5,241 nucleotides of DNA from Comamonas sp. lk (GTDB lineage Bacteria > Pseudomonadota > Gammaproteobacteria > Burkholderiales > Burkholderiaceae_C): contig CAMCJY010000164.1 of the NCBI GenBank assembly GCA_945875225.1, positions 1 through 5,241 of the forward strand. The letters run 5' to 3'. This document shows, piece after piece, positions 4,277-5,241 of this stretch. Both the position numbers and the translations under genes were made by a program. Each line of letters starts with the position of its first letter. Within the stretch, counting starts at the first letter, position 1. Below the pieces are notes generated by a model. That model was not told the origin of the DNA. It saw only the letters and a program-made list of their open reading frames with translations, and did no database searches.

Positions 4277-5241
4277 ATGCTGATGAAAGCAAATGCCGCA
4301 GCACGGCACACTGACAACACAAGTGCAGATGTCCCTATTGCACTGGTAATTGGCAGCGGTTTTGGTGGTTTAGCCGCCGCCGTTCGGCTGGCTGCAAAGG
4401 GCTGGCGGGTTCAGGTGCTTGAAAAGCTGGATGTACCTGGTGGTCGCGCACGGGTGCACAAAGTAGACGGTTACATCTTTGATGCAGGACCGACCATCAT
4501 CACTGTGCCCTTCTTATTAGAGGAGTTGTGGGCACTGGCCGGGCGCAAGTTGAAAGACGACGTCGATCTGCGTCTGATAGATCCCTTTTACCGGGTCCGC
4601 TTTGCAGATGGGGACCACTTCGATTACAGCGGCGACCCCGAGCGCATGCGCTCCGAGGTGCTACGGATCGATCCAAGGGCGGGACCTGGTTACACCGCTT
4701 TCATGGAGGAGGCAGACACTTGCTACAAATTAGGCTTTGAATCTCTGGGTTGCCATGCATTTGACAGCACCGCAGACCTACTCAAAGCAATTCCTTCTAT
4801 GGCCCGCATGAAAGGTTGGCGCAGCTTGCATGCCATGGTCGCCAGCCATCTTAAGCACCCCAAACTGCGCCAGGCCATGAGTCTGCAGTCGCTTTTAATT
4901 GGCGGCAATCCTTTTTCTGTAACCTGCGTTTACTCGCTCATCAACTCTTTGGAGCGGCGTTACGGCGTTCACTGGGCTATGGGCGGCACAGGAACTTTGG
5001 TAAACGGTTTTGTTGGTTTGATTGAAGGTATGGGTGGCAGTCTGCGTACTGGCGCTGAAGTACGCCGCATAGAAGTTACAGATGGCCGTGCCTCAGGCGT
5101 AACACTGGCCAATGGTGAGACATTGCCCGCCGACATTGTGGTCTGTAATGCCGATACTGCCTGGACTTACAAAAACCTAATCGACGCCAAACATCGCAAG
5201 GTCTGGAGTAACGCCAAAGTTGAGGCTGGCAAATATTCGAT
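4277..5241 (+). CDS. crtI: Phytoene desaturase (CrtI type), 5' part, open at the right edge
   Basis: This frame has no stop from 4277 to the window end: 321 complete codons, compared with about 490-520 residues for full CrtI. An FAD dinucleotide-binding motif VIGSGFGGLAAAVRL is at residues 24-38, with the ribose-binding Glu in VLEK (47-50), then PGGRA (54-58) and FDAGPT (68-73). These are classic CrtI/CrtN/CrtD family marks. LLIGGNPFSV (206-215) and GGTGTLVNGF (236-245) fit the bacterial CrtI pattern, as does VVCNAD (288-293). The enzyme is a membrane-associated flavoprotein that introduces double bonds into phytoene, giving neurosporene or lycopene. A CrtD-type desaturase or other CrtI homologue is the main alternative, as the C-terminal part is missing. 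About 20 residues precede the FAD motif, somewhat longer than many homologues. Base composition is clearly lower in GC than the efflux genes (53% counted for 4921-4980 against 68% for 2161-2220). Confidence 0.9.
   Translation, partial: MLMKANAAARHTDNTSADVPIALVIGSGFGGLAAAVRLAAKGWRVQVLEKLDVPGGRARVHKVDGYIFDAGPTIITVPFLLEELWALAGRKLKDDVDLRLIDPFYRVRFADGDHFDYSGDPERMRSEVLRIDPRAGPGYTAFMEEADTCYKLGFESLGCHAFDSTADLLKAIPSMARMKGWRSLHAMVASHLKHPKLRQAMSLQSLLIGGNPFSVTCVYSLINSLERRYGVHWAMGGTGTLVNGFVGLIEGMGGSLRTGAEVRRIEVTDGRASGVTLANGETLPADIVVCNADTAWTYKNLIDAKHRKVWSNAKVEAGKYS

Noticed and set aside
4528..4740. Plus-strand open frame of 70 codons
   Set aside because: It is an out-of-frame shadow within crtI, whose own frame has the family motifs.

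Overview
The window reads as chromosomal DNA from a betaproteobacterium, most likely Burkholderiales and perhaps a Comamonadaceae-type freshwater bacterium. This is inferred from the high-GC coding style, the czcI-C-B-A-like efflux gene order and a proteobacterial CrtI-type carotenoid gene alongside. I cannot name a genus from the sequence alone.

Region 1 (1-3643, all on the minus strand) is a heavy-metal RND (HME-type) tripartite efflux operon. In transcription order it holds a small His-rich periplasmic CzcI-like protein (3643-3287), a TolC/CzcC-type outer-membrane factor (3176-1899), a membrane-anchored periplasmic protein of unknown function (1902-1303), the periplasmic adaptor CzcB-like protein (1306-179), and the first 54 codons of the inner-membrane RND pump CzcA-like protein (162-1, running off the left edge). 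The outer-membrane factor, the anchored protein and the adaptor are joined by two ATGA start/stop overlaps, which suggests translational coupling. The order matches the classical czcICBA plan, with one extra gene between C and B. That extra protein and the adaptor share an identical 15-residue segment at the signal-peptide junction (WAGPGAHGPNGEHLD), encoded with seven silent differences and no amino-acid change.

Region 2 (3644-3794) is the probable control region of the efflux operon. It carries two inverted repeats and a short palindrome, but no convincing sigma-70 promoter.

Region 3 (3795-4016, minus strand) is a ParD-like ribbon-helix-helix antitoxin gene with a good ribosome binding site. 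No ParE toxin gene follows it, so it looks orphaned.

Region 4 (4017-4276) is the divergent intergenic region between parD and the last gene. It is AT-rich in part, with a small AT-rich inverted repeat just upstream of parD and only weak promoter candidates.

Region 5 (4277 to the right edge, plus strand) is the first 321 codons of a CrtI-type phytoene desaturase, open at the window end and visibly lower in GC than the efflux genes. It probably begins a carotenoid (possibly photosynthesis-associated) gene cluster to the right. The window therefore joins a metal-efflux operon, a stray antitoxin gene and a pigment gene whose functions have no obvious link.
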